Shown here: piece by piece, positions 17,639 through 26,501 of the stretch
Position numbering within the stretch: the first letter of the stretch is position 1
Layout of the letters: the number at the start of each line of letters is the position of its first letter
Source: Candidatus Scatomonas merdigallinarum
GTDB taxonomy: Bacteria; Bacillota; Clostridia; Lachnospirales; Lachnospiraceae
DNA: 64,000 nucleotides
Assembly: GCA_018716305.1 (NCBI GenBank)
Contig: DVKB01000032.1
Location: 1 to 64,000 of the forward strand
Direction: 5' to 3'
Program-made: the position numbers and the translations under genes
Notes under the pieces: model-generated
Seen by the model: the letters and a program-made list of their open reading frames with translations, nothing else
What the model was told of the DNA's origin: nothing
Database searches by the model: none

Positions 17639-18841
17639 CTACTTCTCCCGGCACACCTGGAAGATGTAAAACTTCAGATAATAGGATTCCTCCGCCGCCC
17701 AAAGAATGGGATGGTCCGGCGCCTGAGTGCGGTACTCCACCTGGCGCAGCCGCCGGTGGACATTGTGGGCCGCCTGATTAATGGTCTTTGTAAAAAGCTC
17801 ATACGTCATAAAATGGGAGCAGGAGCAGGTAGCCAGAAATCCCCCGTCCCGGACCAGCTTCATGGCCCGCAGGTTGATCTCCCGGTAGCCTTTGACAGCA
17901 TTCTTCACTGAATTCCTGGACTTGGTAAAGGCCGGAGGATCCAGGATGATCACGTCAAAGGTCTCTCCTTCCTTTTCCAGCTCCGGCAGCAGTTCAAAGA
18001 CATCGGCGCAGAGGAATTTCACCCGGTCTGTGACCCTATTGAGAGCGGCGTTTTTCTCCGCCTGGCGAACCCCAAGTTCCGAAGCGTCCACTCCCAGCAC
18101 ACTGGACGCCCCGCCTTTGGCCGCGTTCAGAGCGAAGGAGCCCGTATGGGTAAAACAGTCCAGGACCTTTGCCCCCGGGCAGAGCTTCTGGATGGCCAGA
18201 CGGTTATATTTCTGATCCAGGAAAAATCCCGTCTTCTGCCCGTCCTTTACATCTACCAGGTAGCGAACCCCGTTTTCTTCGATCTCCACGTCGGTGTCAA
18301 AAGGTTCTCCGATGAATCCCTTGCAGAGTTCCATCCCCTCCTGCCGCCGCACTTTGGCATCGCTGCGCTCATAGACGCCCCGGATGACAACACCGTCCTC
18401 CTCCAGGATCTCCCTCAGCAGTTTTACGACAGTATCTTTCATGCGGTCAATGCCAAGCGCCAGAGACTGCACCACCAGCACATCCGAAAACTTGTCAATA
18501 ACCAGCCCCGGCAGAAAATCCGCCTCCCCGAAAACCAGGCGGCAGCTGCCGGTATCCACTACCTTTTTCCGATATTCCCAGGCATCTGTCAGCCGTTGAC
18601 GGAGGAATTCCTCATTTATCTCCTGGTCTTTGTTCCGGGTCATCATGCGGATGCGGATCTTGGAATGATCGTTGATGAAGCCCTTTCCCAGGGAATATCC
18701 GTCAAAATCCCTTACCTCCAGGATATCTCCGTTTTCATAGCTTCCCTCCAGGAAAGCAATCTCATTGTCAAAAATCCAGGGGCCGCCTGCCTTCAGCATC
18801 CGCCCCTCCCCTTTTTTCAGCACTGCCGCAGCCTGCGCCAT
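17639..18841 (-). CDS. rlmI: Class I SAM-dependent rRNA methyltransferase, RlmI family
   Basis: This is a 400-aa m5C-type 23S rRNA methyltransferase relative. The N-terminal PUA domain contains GGPWIFDNEI. The C-terminal Rossmann domain has VLDCFTHTGSFALNAAKGG (SAM binding) and the motif IILDPPAFTKS. It includes the catalytic cysteine stretch ATCSCSHFM. It lies 14 nt downstream of the radical SAM gene, so the two are probably cotranscribed. Confidence 0.9.
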   Translation of the reverse strand: MAQAAAVLKKGEGRMLKAGGPWIFDNEIAFLEGSYENGDILEVRDFDGYSLGKGFINDHSKIRIRMMTRNKDQEINEEFLRQRLTDAWEYRKKVVDTGSCRLVFGEADFLPGLVIDKFSDVLVVQSLALGIDRMKDTVVKLLREILEEDGVVIRGVYERSDAKVRRQEGMELCKGFIGEPFDTDVEIEENGVRYLVDVKDGQKTGFFLDQKYNRLAIQKLCPGAKVLDCFTHTGSFALNAAKGGASSVLGVDASELGVRQAEKNAALNRVTDRVKFLCADVFELLPELEKEGETFDVIILDPPAFTKSRNSVKNAVKGYREINLRAMKLVRDGGFLATCSCSHFMTYELFTKTINQAAHNVHRRLRQVEYRTQAPDHPILWAAEESYYLKFYIFQVCREK

Positions 18842-18855
18842 CTCTTTTGTTCCTC

Positions 18856-19812
18856 CTATACTCCTTCGTAGTCAAAGGCCGGGATAAAACTTTCCCCGGC
18901 GGTCTCTCCCTCCTGGATAAATCCCTGCTCCACCCCCAGATCCACGGCGTAATCCACCAGGGAGTTATACTCCCGCTTCGTCACCTTCCTGCAGAGCTCC
19001 GGATATGTTTCCCTCAGTTCCGGGAAGGGGGTATACTGGTTCATGAGACTTATGTACACCCGGCTGCCGTATGTCCCGTACACGTAGCGTACCACCTCTT
19101 TGGCCTGCTCTACATTTCCGGGAAGCAGCAGGTGCCGCACAATGACTCCTTTTTTCATAAGCCCTGCCTGGTCAAATTCCGGTTCCGGACACTGGCGGAC
19201 CATTTCCTCCAGGGCGCCTTTGGCCTTCTCCGGATAGTCCGGGGCATGGGAATACCGCCGCGCCGTCTGACTGTCCATATATTTGAAATCAGTCAGATAG
19301 ATGTCCACATACCCATCCAGAAGTTTCAGGGCTTCCGGTTTTTCGTACCCCCCGCAGTTGAAAACAACGGGCAGCTCCAGGCCCCCCTCCTCCGCCAGAT
19401 CCAGGGCCTCCCGAATCTGCGGGATATAATGGGTAGGAGTCACCAGGTTGATATTTCTCGCCCCTTTTCCCTGAAGTTCCAGAAAAATCTCCCCCAGACG
19501 CTCCGCGGAAATCTCTTTGCCGGCCCGTCCATCTGAGATGGCACGGTTCTGGCAGTACACGCAGTGCAATGGGCAGCCGGAAAAAAATACAGTCCCGGAT
19601 CCCTCTGTCCCGGAAATGCAGGGTTCCTCCCACAGATGCAGAGCCGCCCTGGACACCTTCAGAAGGGCGCTGACTCCGCAGCGCCCTTTTCCGCCGGAAA
19701 GCCGCCTGCTGCCGCAGTCTCTGGGGCAGAGTCTGCAGGGCTCCAGCCAGTCTTCCCATTCTGATTTCTGAATCTTTTTTCTCTGTCTACTTCTGCTTTG
19801 TCTCTTTTCCAA
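18856..19812 (-). CDS. Radical SAM protein, PflA/AmmeMemoRadiSam-like
   Basis: This is a 318-aa radical SAM enzyme. An N-terminal cysteine cluster CRLCPRDCG is followed by the cluster motif CPLHCVYCQN (CxxxCxxC). The closest recalled families are pyruvate-formate-lyase-activating-enzyme-like proteins; the substrate is unknown. The start is uncertain. TTG at 19812 has GGAG seven nt upstream and lies inside the end of the previous gene; the frame is open to 19836. It overlaps the polyphosphate gene by about 26 nt. Confidence 0.78.
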   Translation of the reverse strand: MEKRQSRSRQRKKIQKSEWEDWLEPCRLCPRDCGSRRLSGGKGRCGVSALLKVSRAALHLWEEPCISGTEGSGTVFFSGCPLHCVYCQNRAISDGRAGKEISAERLGEIFLELQGKGARNINLVTPTHYIPQIREALDLAEEGGLELPVVFNCGGYEKPEALKLLDGYVDIYLTDFKYMDSQTARRYSHAPDYPEKAKGALEEMVRQCPEPEFDQAGLMKKGVIVRHLLLPGNVEQAKEVVRYVYGTYGSRVYISLMNQYTPFPELRETYPELCRKVTKREYNSLVDYAVDLGVEQGFIQEGETAGESFIPAFDYEGV

Positions 19813-21286
19813 GTCTCTTCTCCAGGGCCTCCACAACGGTTTTCAGTACTTTCAGGCGGGCATAGTATTTGCTGTTGCCTTCCACTACAATCCAGGGAGC
19901 TTTGGCTGTGGACGTCTTCATAATCATCTCATTGACTGCCGGCTCATATTCATCCCATTTTGCCCGGTTCCGCCAGTCTTCCTCCGTGATCTTCCAGGAT
20001 TTTTCCGGGTTCTCCTGTCTGGCCCGGAAACGGCGCTCCTGCTCATCCTTGTCGATCTGGATCCAGAACTTAAGGACGATGACTCCCGCCTCCGTCAGCT
20101 GCTCCTCCATCTCATTGATCTCCCGGTAGGCCCTCTGCCACTCCGCCCGGGTACAGAAACCCTCAACCCGTTCCACCATAACCCGACCGTACCAGGTCCG
20201 GTCAAAAATGGCGATATGTCCGGCCTGGGGCATCTTAGTCCAGAATCTCCAGAGATAATGATGGGCCTTCTCGTAATCATTGGGGGAGGCCGTGGGAACC
20301 ACCTCGTAGCCCCTGGGATCCATGCACTCGGTGAGACGCTTAATGGCTCCTCCCTTGCCGGCCGCGTCCCAGCCCTCAAAGCCCAGTACCATGGGGATCT
20401 TGGCCTGATAAATCCGACTCTGGAGCAGGGCCAGCTTTTTCTGGTATTCCTTCAGGGTTTCTTTATACTTATCTTTTTTCACATCCTTGGAAAGATCCGC
20501 CTTTGCCAGGGGCGAAGAAGAGCCGGAAGGAGGCGCGGTCTGAATATAGGGCTCCGCCTGCTTTTCTCTCTCTGTCTCCTGCTGAATCCGGCTGCGGAGA
20601 GAGCGGACCAGACAGTCCAGAATCCGGGCTGCCGCATAGCCGTCGTCCTCCGCTTCCACCACATGCCAGGGAGCATACTCTGTATCCGTGTTGACCAGCA
20701 TCTCGTCACAGATGGAAAAGTACTCATCATACTGCTTATTATGCTTCCAGTCCTCTCTGGTCACTCTCCATTTGGTTTCCGGGGAGCTTTCCAGCTTTTC
20801 AAACCGGCGCTTCTGCTCCCCTTTGGAAATGTGGAGGAAAAACTTAATAATCAGCATTCCATCCACGGTCAGCATCCTCTCAAAGGAGTTGATCTCATTA
20901 AAGGCGCAGACCACCTGCTCCCGGGTCATATTCCGGTCTACCCGCTCCCGCATGACTCTGGTATACCAGCTTCTGTCAAAAATGTACATTCTTCCCCTGG
21001 AAGGAATCTTATTCCAGAACCTCCACATATAGGGATGCAGTTCCTCCTCCTGGGTCGCTTTCTGAATAGAATGCACCTTAAATCCCCGGGGATCCAGCGG
21101 CTGGATCATCCGGTTAATCAGCCGTCCCTTTCCGGAAGCCCCCCAGCCTTCAAAAACCACCATCACCGGAATTTTTAACTCCCGGGCCTGTCTCTGAAGC
21201 GCCGCCACCTCCGTGTCCAGCTTCTCCAGCAGTTCCTTTCCCTCTTTCTTTTTCAATGTTTTCGACAAGTCAATATTCTCCAGCAT
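19787..21286 (-). CDS. pap: Polyphosphate:AMP phosphotransferase (tandem PPK2)
   Basis: This 499-aa protein has two PPK2 domains (about 1-240 and 265-499), the architecture of class II PPK2 enzymes that phosphorylate AMP to ADP with polyphosphate. The first has GWGASGKGRLINRM near residue 47, the second GWDAAGKGGAIKRL and the lid arginines in DPRGYEVVPTASP. Both carry FDRSWY/FDRTWYGRVMVERV. In this family the C-terminal domain is usually the active one. No ppk1 or ppx gene is nearby. Confidence 0.9.
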   Translation of the reverse strand: MLENIDLSKTLKKKEGKELLEKLDTEVAALQRQARELKIPVMVVFEGWGASGKGRLINRMIQPLDPRGFKVHSIQKATQEEELHPYMWRFWNKIPSRGRMYIFDRSWYTRVMRERVDRNMTREQVVCAFNEINSFERMLTVDGMLIIKFFLHISKGEQKRRFEKLESSPETKWRVTREDWKHNKQYDEYFSICDEMLVNTDTEYAPWHVVEAEDDGYAAARILDCLVRSLRSRIQQETEREKQAEPYIQTAPPSGSSSPLAKADLSKDVKKDKYKETLKEYQKKLALLQSRIYQAKIPMVLGFEGWDAAGKGGAIKRLTECMDPRGYEVVPTASPNDYEKAHHYLWRFWTKMPQAGHIAIFDRTWYGRVMVERVEGFCTRAEWQRAYREINEMEEQLTEAGVIVLKFWIQIDKDEQERRFRARQENPEKSWKITEEDWRNRAKWDEYEPAVNEMIMKTSTAKAPWIVVEGNSKYYARLKVLKTVVEALEKRLGKETKQK

Positions 21287-21364
21287 GGGTACACCCTCCC
21301 TTCACCTTTCTGTTGTAGACAGTGTACCACAATTCACCGGAAAATCCTATCTTTTTCAGAAAAT

Positions 21365-22078
21365 TTATTCCTGCAGCGAGGGGTTCGCCCCCAGCAGCAC
21401 CGGCACTTCCTGATCTGCCTGCAGTTCCTCCGGGGTGACCCGGCAGTCCACCGCCAGGATCTTTACACCCGCGGCAGCGGCCCTGCGCAGAGCCTCCCCG
21501 AAGGCCGGATGGGCGGCATCGTTGGGTTCCACCCCCAGAACGCCCTTCATCTGGATCACAAACAGCAGATATGCCTCATACCCTTCCTCCATGCAGCGGA
21601 TCAGTTCCTCCACATGGCGGACACCCCTCTGCGTGGGGGCGTCGGGAAACCGGGTCATGCCCTGATCCTCCAGGGTCACTCCCTTGACTTCCAGAAAAGC
21701 CCGGCGTTCTCCCGCCTCCGCGTAAAAGTCAAATCGAGACGCCCCAAACCGCACCTCCCTGCGAATGAGAGTTCCCTTTGGAAACAGATTGCCTTTGCGC
21801 AGCCACTCCTCCGCCACACAGTTGGGAGCCTGAGAATCCATGTTAATCAGCCGGTTCCCTTTTTTGACACAGATCAGATCGCAGGGAGTTTTTCTGGCGG
21901 GATTCTCCGCCATCTGCACCCAGACTTCTGTTCCGGGAACCAAAAGCTCCCGGCAGCGCCCGGTATTTTTTACATGACAGACGGTAAAACCGTCCCGCTG
22001 CCCCTCCAGCCGCACATGGGCGATAAACCGGTTAGGCCGCTGCAGAAAAATTCCTTTTTTCATTTTCTCGTACCGCAC
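21365..22078 (-). CDS. sfsA: SfsA family DNA/RNA nuclease
   Basis: This 237-aa protein matches SfsA across its length: RPNRFIAHVRLEG, CHVKNTGRCRELLVPG, FDFYAEAGERRAFLEVKGVTLE and FPDAPTQRGVRHVEEL. The N-terminal part is OB-like, and the C-terminal part is an endonuclease-fold domain with a D-x(n)-E-x-K style site. A GTG start at 22078 follows GGAG by about 10 nt; an ATG five codons later is possible. It lies 7 nt after trmO. Confidence 0.9.
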   Translation of the reverse strand: MRYEKMKKGIFLQRPNRFIAHVRLEGQRDGFTVCHVKNTGRCRELLVPGTEVWVQMAENPARKTPCDLICVKKGNRLINMDSQAPNCVAEEWLRKGNLFPKGTLIRREVRFGASRFDFYAEAGERRAFLEVKGVTLEDQGMTRFPDAPTQRGVRHVEELIRCMEEGYEAYLLFVIQMKGVLGVEPNDAAHPAFGEALRRAAAAGVKILAVDCRVTPEELQADQEVPVLLGANPSLQE

Positions 22079-22085
22079 GGTCTTC

Positions 22086-22781
22086 TCACTCCTGCTTCCA
22101 TTTTTCCAGACTAAGAACCGTCAAAGCTTCTCCCCGAATCTGAAATTTTACATCAAAGCCGCCAAACGGCAGGCCGTAGATCCGGTCCTCATCCCGCTGA
22201 TATCCCGGCCGCGCATCGTGAGCCAGAACCTCCAGCAGGGCTTTCCGGCTTTTTTCCGGAACCTGTTCCAGCAGTTCTTCCGGAAAATCCACCTGCAGCA
22301 GAGGCTCCTCCAGCCGGTCTGTAAAGCCCCCGGCAGCTTCCGGATGACAGTCCCCCTGGGGCAGGTAGGGCTTTATATCAAAGATCGGCGTACCGTCCAT
22401 GAGATCCGCCCCGGAAACCAAAAGGATCTCCCCGTACTCCGGATGTTTTTCGATGCCCAGCAGCCTCACAGAGGACAGGCCGATGGCGTTGGGCCGGAAT
22501 GGAGAGCGGCTGGCGAAGACTCCCACCCGGCGGTTTCCCCCCAGACGGGGCGGCCGCACCGTAGAAGACCAATCTTCGCGGACGGCTTCCGAAAATTCCC
22601 AGATCAGCCAGATATGGGAAAACTCTTCCAGCCCCCGCAGGGCCTCCGGCTTCCGGTATTCCGGTTCAAAGACCACCTCCGCCGTCAGCTCCGGTATCAG
22701 GCCGCTCTGCCTGGGAATTCCGAATTTCGTGTGGAAATCGCTGTGAATTCTGGCGATCACTTTCAATGTATATTCCTCCAT
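22086..22781 (-). CDS. trmO: tRNA (N6-threonylcarbamoyladenosine37-N6)-methyltransferase TrmO
   Basis: This SAM-dependent enzyme methylates t6A37 in tRNA-Thr(GGU). It has 231 aa. Typical segments are VIARIHSDFHTKFGIPRQSG, GLEEFSHIWLIWEF, SPFRPNAIGLSSVRL and DIKPYLPQGD. The ATG at 22781 follows GGAGGAGCGT; the frame runs further upstream without support. It is followed closely by sfsA. Confidence 0.9.
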   Translation of the reverse strand: MEEYTLKVIARIHSDFHTKFGIPRQSGLIPELTAEVVFEPEYRKPEALRGLEEFSHIWLIWEFSEAVREDWSSTVRPPRLGGNRRVGVFASRSPFRPNAIGLSSVRLLGIEKHPEYGEILLVSGADLMDGTPIFDIKPYLPQGDCHPEAAGGFTDRLEEPLLQVDFPEELLEQVPEKSRKALLEVLAHDARPGYQRDEDRIYGLPFGGFDVKFQIRGEALTVLSLEKWKQE

Positions 22782-22867
22782 ACGCTCCTCCTTGCGCGCT
22801 GTCCTTTGCATAATCCTTCCGCCCCGAGGCCATACTGTAAAAAAGGCCGTTGGGAAGGAGCCGTTTC

Positions 22868-23728
22868 ATGCGTCATCCGAAAAACAGCAAAAAAATTTTT
22901 GCCGATCTTGCCCTGGAAGCCGCCGGCGCCATGCTGGCCGCCCTGGGTATTGTCAATTTCGCGGTTCCCGCCGGATTTCCCATGGTGGGAATCAGCGGCA
23001 TTTCCCTGATCTTTCACCGTCTTTTCGGCACTCCCGTGGGAGCCGTAACCCTGCTTCTGAATCTGCCCATCGCGGTTTTCTGCTTCCGCTTTCTGGGCCG
23101 CGGATTTTTTCTTCGCTCCCTGCGGACCCTGCTCCTTGCGTCCTTCCTGATGGACGGCGTCGCCCCTCTGCTTCCCCTGTATAGGGGAGATAAAATCCTG
23201 GCCGCCCTCTGCGCCGGAGTTCTCACCGGCCTGGGCTACGGCCTGATTTACGCCAGAGGCTCCTCCACCGGCGGCGCGGATTTTATTGTACTTTCCATAA
23301 AAAAGCTGCGCCCGCATCTTTCCCTGGGAAAAATCACCTTTCTGATGGACCTGCTGGTGGTGTCCGCCGGAGCCCTGCTGGTGTCCCGAAGCCTGGACCG
23401 TCTGATCTGCGGTATTCTGGTGAGTTTCCTGCTGTCCCGGGTCATGGACAAAGTCCTGTCCGGCGTCAGCGCCGGAAAACTGGGCCTTATTATCACCGAA
23501 CAGCCGCGGGCAGTGGCAGAAAAAATAGACGCCCTGATCGGGCGCGGCTGTACCTTTCTCAAGGCGGAAGGCAGTTACTCCCGCAGGGAGAAGCCCATTG
23601 TCCTCTGTGCCTGCAGCAGCAGACAGATGTTCCGGATCCGGGATGCTCTCAAAGAGACGGAGCCTTCCGCCTTTGTGATTATTCTGGATTCCAATGAAGT
23701 GGTGGGGAAAGGATTTTCCGGAAGATAA
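22868..23728 (+). CDS. YitT family membrane protein with DUF2179 domain
   Basis: This 286-aa protein has about five transmembrane helices in the first two-thirds (residues 15-190) with the motif YARGSSTGGADFIVL. A soluble C-terminal DUF2179 domain follows (ITEQPRAVAEKIDALIGRGCTFLKAEGSY). YitT proteins are widespread and poorly characterised; a transport function is suspected. The ATG at 22868 follows AAGGAGCC. It converges with nth five nt away. Confidence 0.87.
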   Translation: MRHPKNSKKIFADLALEAAGAMLAALGIVNFAVPAGFPMVGISGISLIFHRLFGTPVGAVTLLLNLPIAVFCFRFLGRGFFLRSLRTLLLASFLMDGVAPLLPLYRGDKILAALCAGVLTGLGYGLIYARGSSTGGADFIVLSIKKLRPHLSLGKITFLMDLLVVSAGALLVSRSLDRLICGILVSFLLSRVMDKVLSGVSAGKLGLIITEQPRAVAEKIDALIGRGCTFLKAEGSYSRREKPIVLCACSSRQMFRIRDALKETEPSAFVIILDSNEVVGKGFSGR

Positions 23729-23733
23729 TCCTT

Positions 23734-24375
23734 TTATCCTTCCACCCCGTTTTTTCCGCAGATGTCCTCCAGGCAGCACTGCCCGCAATGAGGTTTCGTC
23801 CGGGCGGTGCACACGTCCCGCCCGTGATACACCAGCCGATGGCAGAAATCGCTGCCCTCCTTTGGGGGAATAATCTTCCAGAGGGCCATCTCTACCTTTT
23901 TCGGCTCTTTGATGCCGTCCACCAGTCCAATACGGTTGCAGAGCCGGATACAGTGGGTGTCCGTGACAATGGCCGGCTTTCCGAATACATCCCCCATAAT
24001 CAGGTTGGCGCTTTTTCTTCCCACGCCGGGCAGCTTCAGCAGCGCGTCAAAATCCTCCGGTACCTTTCCTCCGTACTGCTCCTTCAGGATCTTCATACAG
24101 CCGCTGATGTCCCGCGCTTTGCTGCGTCCCAGGCCGCAGGGCCTGACAATCGCCTCGATCTCTTCCACATCCGCCTCCGCCAGAGCGTCCACGGTGGGGT
24201 ATCTGGCATACAGATCCTGCACCACTACATTTACCCTGGCGTCCGTGCACTGGGCCGCCAGCCGTACGCTCACCAGCAGTTTCCATGCCTCATTGTAATC
24301 CAGGGTGCACCCCGCGTCGGGATATTCTTCTTTCAGCCTCCGGATCACCTCCAGGGCCAGTTCTTCCTTCGTCAT
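23734..24375 (-). CDS. nth: Endonuclease III (DNA glycosylase/AP lyase)
   Basis: This base-excision-repair enzyme removes oxidised pyrimidines (213 aa). The helix-hairpin-helix LPGVGRKSANLIMG contains the catalytic lysine, and the catalytic aspartate is in AIVTDTHCIRLCNRIG. A C-terminal [4Fe-4S] site is visible as C-x6-C-x2-C-x5-C near CTARTKPHCGQCC. Its ATG follows directly on the stop of the hydrolase gene, suggesting one transcript. Confidence 0.95.
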   Translation of the reverse strand: MTKEELALEVIRRLKEEYPDAGCTLDYNEAWKLLVSVRLAAQCTDARVNVVVQDLYARYPTVDALAEADVEEIEAIVRPCGLGRSKARDISGCMKILKEQYGGKVPEDFDALLKLPGVGRKSANLIMGDVFGKPAIVTDTHCIRLCNRIGLVDGIKEPKKVEMALWKIIPPKEGSDFCHRLVYHGRDVCTARTKPHCGQCCLEDICGKNGVEG

Positions 24376-25344
24376 CTATTCCGTCTCCATTCTCACTTCT
24401 GTATGTTCCATGACTCTTTCGCACCAGGCCAGAATATCGGCATATACCTGATCCTTATCCAGTTCATTGAGGATCTCATGCCGGTCCTCCGGATACAGCA
24501 CGCAGGTCAGATCCAGGATCCCCGCCTTTCGCAGCTGTTTTTCCACTTTCTTCACGCCTTTCCCCAGATCCCCCACCGGGTCCTGCGCCCCGGACAGAAG
24601 GATGATTGGCAGATCTTTCGGGATTTTCCGGACAAATTTTTCCTGATTGTCGTAATGTACGGCCTCCAGCACGCTGCGGAAGCCGTTGAGGGTAAACCGG
24701 AACCGGCACCGGGGGTCCTCGTAGTACCGGCGCACGATCTCCGTATCCCGGGTAAGCCAGCTGTTCTCCGGATGGCTGCCGTCCATATCAAACTTATGAT
24801 AAGCGCCGGAAAAGAAGGCCCGTTCCATCAGGGCGCTCCGGTGCCTCCAGCCCCGGGCTTTTGCCAGAGCCTCGGCCAGGGCCATGCCGAAGAGCACGAT
24901 GCCGTCCGGAACCGATCCGGTGCCCAGGATCAGGGCTCCCGCCAGCCCCTCCCCGTGAACGGTAAGATACTGCCGCAGCAGGTAGGAGCCCATGCTGTGT
25001 CCCAGCATAAAGTAGGGCAGATCCGGATTGTGTTTCTGTGCTATGATCCGCAGCCGGTGCATATCCGCCGTCAGGCAGCCGCTTCCGTTTTTTTCAGCGA
25101 TATAGCCCAGATCCTCCCGGTCACAGAGAGATTTTCCGTGGCCCAGATGGTCATGTCCCGCCACCAGAAATCCATGCTTTGTCATAAACTCCGCGAATTC
25201 TTCGTACCGCTCAATAAACTCCATCATCCCGTGGGCGATCTGCAGGACTGCCCGCGGCTTCCCGGATTCCGGCAGCCAGACCACACTGTGGATCTCTGTC
25301 TGCCCGTCGCTGGATGGAAAATTAAACTCTTTCTTTTCCGCCAT
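24376..25344 (-). CDS. Alpha/beta hydrolase, lysophospholipase/monoacylglycerol lipase type
   Basis: This 322-aa serine hydrolase has the oxyanion region QIAHGMMEFIERYEEFAEF and the nucleophile elbow GHSMGSYLLRQYL. The later acid and histidine are visible in SGAQDPVG and YPEDRHEILNE. The pattern matches the lysophospholipase/MGL group (Hydrolase_4). There is no signal peptide, so it acts in the cytosol; the substrate is not known. Confidence 0.87.
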   Translation of the reverse strand: MAEKKEFNFPSSDGQTEIHSVVWLPESGKPRAVLQIAHGMMEFIERYEEFAEFMTKHGFLVAGHDHLGHGKSLCDREDLGYIAEKNGSGCLTADMHRLRIIAQKHNPDLPYFMLGHSMGSYLLRQYLTVHGEGLAGALILGTGSVPDGIVLFGMALAEALAKARGWRHRSALMERAFFSGAYHKFDMDGSHPENSWLTRDTEIVRRYYEDPRCRFRFTLNGFRSVLEAVHYDNQEKFVRKIPKDLPIILLSGAQDPVGDLGKGVKKVEKQLRKAGILDLTCVLYPEDRHEILNELDKDQVYADILAWCERVMEHTEVRMETE

Positions 25345-25374
25345 CTCTGACCTCCGCCGTCTTCTTTTTTACAA

Positions 25375-25403
25375 ATTATAGTTTAAAATCTCAAAAACGG
25401 CAA
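25375..25403 (-). promoter_or_regulatory. Promoter of hydrolase-nth
   Basis: TTGCCG (25398-25403), a 17-nt spacer and TATAAT (25375-25380) lie about 30 nt before the hydrolase start. Confidence 0.68.
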
Positions 25404-25419
25404 GAAAAGATTGTCCGGT

Positions 25420-26259
25420 TCACTCTTGTCCTTCTCTTTTAAACCGTATCTCTACAAATTTCAGCATACCGCTTTCAAATCTGCTCCGCAGAAGAAGCCG
25501 TCTCCCCAGAGGCAGTATTCCCGGACACAGATACTTCCGGGGAAGTCCCCGGATGGTCTCAATGGTTTCAAACCGGCTGCTCCAGGGCCGGAACAGGGCT
25601 TTTGCGCAGTCCACCGCGAAATGCATGTCCGCCCCGGTATTTCCTGTTTTTCTCACGGTTTTCCGGGCCTGTCTCAAAGCTTTGGAACTCTGGCAGTCAA
25701 AGCAGATCCCTCCTCCGGGAAACCGCTCCGCCAGGGCGCGGAACAGATTCCTTACCTGTTCCGGCTGGAAATAGTAAAAAGCCCCTCCGCTGACCACAAA
25801 CAGTCCCCTCCCCGCCTCCAGCTGATCCATCCAGGACACATCCGCCCCGTTCCCGGCCAGGGAATACTCTCTCTGCCGGCAGGGCAGCAGCTTTTCCCTG
25901 AGATTAATGACCTCCGGCAGATCCAGATTGACCCAACGGCAGCGGCCATTGTCGGCCTTTGAAAAAGAAGCGTCCAGGCCGCAGCCCAGATTCACCACCA
26001 CCGCCTCCGGATACTGCCGCAGATACCGCCGTGCCGCCCATACCAGCATGTCCTGCCGCAGCGCGTAAAGGACGCAGTCCGCGTCCGCCAGCCGCCTCAG
26101 GGATTCTGTTTTCTCTGCCGGCATAAGAGCCGCGATTCGTTCCGCCTCCGGATCCCGGAACAAGCCGGGGTATCTTTCACCGCAGCGGGCTCGGGCCAGC
26201 AGCGGCAGAAGCAGCGTATCCGCCGCAGGGTCATTCAAACAATTTCGGAACGTTTCCAT
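25420..26259 (-). CDS. Class I SAM methyltransferase, leucine-carboxyl-methyltransferase (LCM/PPM1) family
   Basis: This 279-aa protein has the SAM-binding core VVNLGCGLDASF, an acidic strand end at WVNLDLPEVINLRE, and FVVSGGAFYYFQPEQV. These are typical of the LCM family found in polyketide and small-molecule O-methyltransferases. The ATG at 26259 follows AGGAGATTTTT. It stands alone and the substrate is unknown. Confidence 0.82.
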   Translation of the reverse strand: METFRNCLNDPAADTLLLPLLARARCGERYPGLFRDPEAERIAALMPAEKTESLRRLADADCVLYALRQDMLVWAARRYLRQYPEAVVVNLGCGLDASFSKADNGRCRWVNLDLPEVINLREKLLPCRQREYSLAGNGADVSWMDQLEAGRGLFVVSGGAFYYFQPEQVRNLFRALAERFPGGGICFDCQSSKALRQARKTVRKTGNTGADMHFAVDCAKALFRPWSSRFETIETIRGLPRKYLCPGILPLGRRLLLRSRFESGMLKFVEIRFKREGQE

Positions 26260-26501
26260 AAAAATCTCCTCACATGGGTTCAAAACTTCTCTGACAGCAT
26301 ACCACAAAACTTCCGGTCTGACAGCCCCAACGGGCACAATCCGGACGGAACAGTGTGTTCATCCCTTTCTTCTCTTTTTCCCCCGGATCCGGCAAAGTGT
26401 TTGGTCTTTTTGTCAGGATTTATTTTATCATTGCCTGCCAGGTTTTCTCCTGCTATTCTCCTGTCAAAAGAAACACAAAAAAGTAAAGGAGGTTTTGTTT
26501 T

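Noticed and set aside
22763-23812. Long minus-strand ORF opposite yitT
   Set aside because: The Gly/Gln/His-rich composition is typical of an antisense frame of a GC-rich membrane-protein gene. YitT on the plus strand is clearly real.
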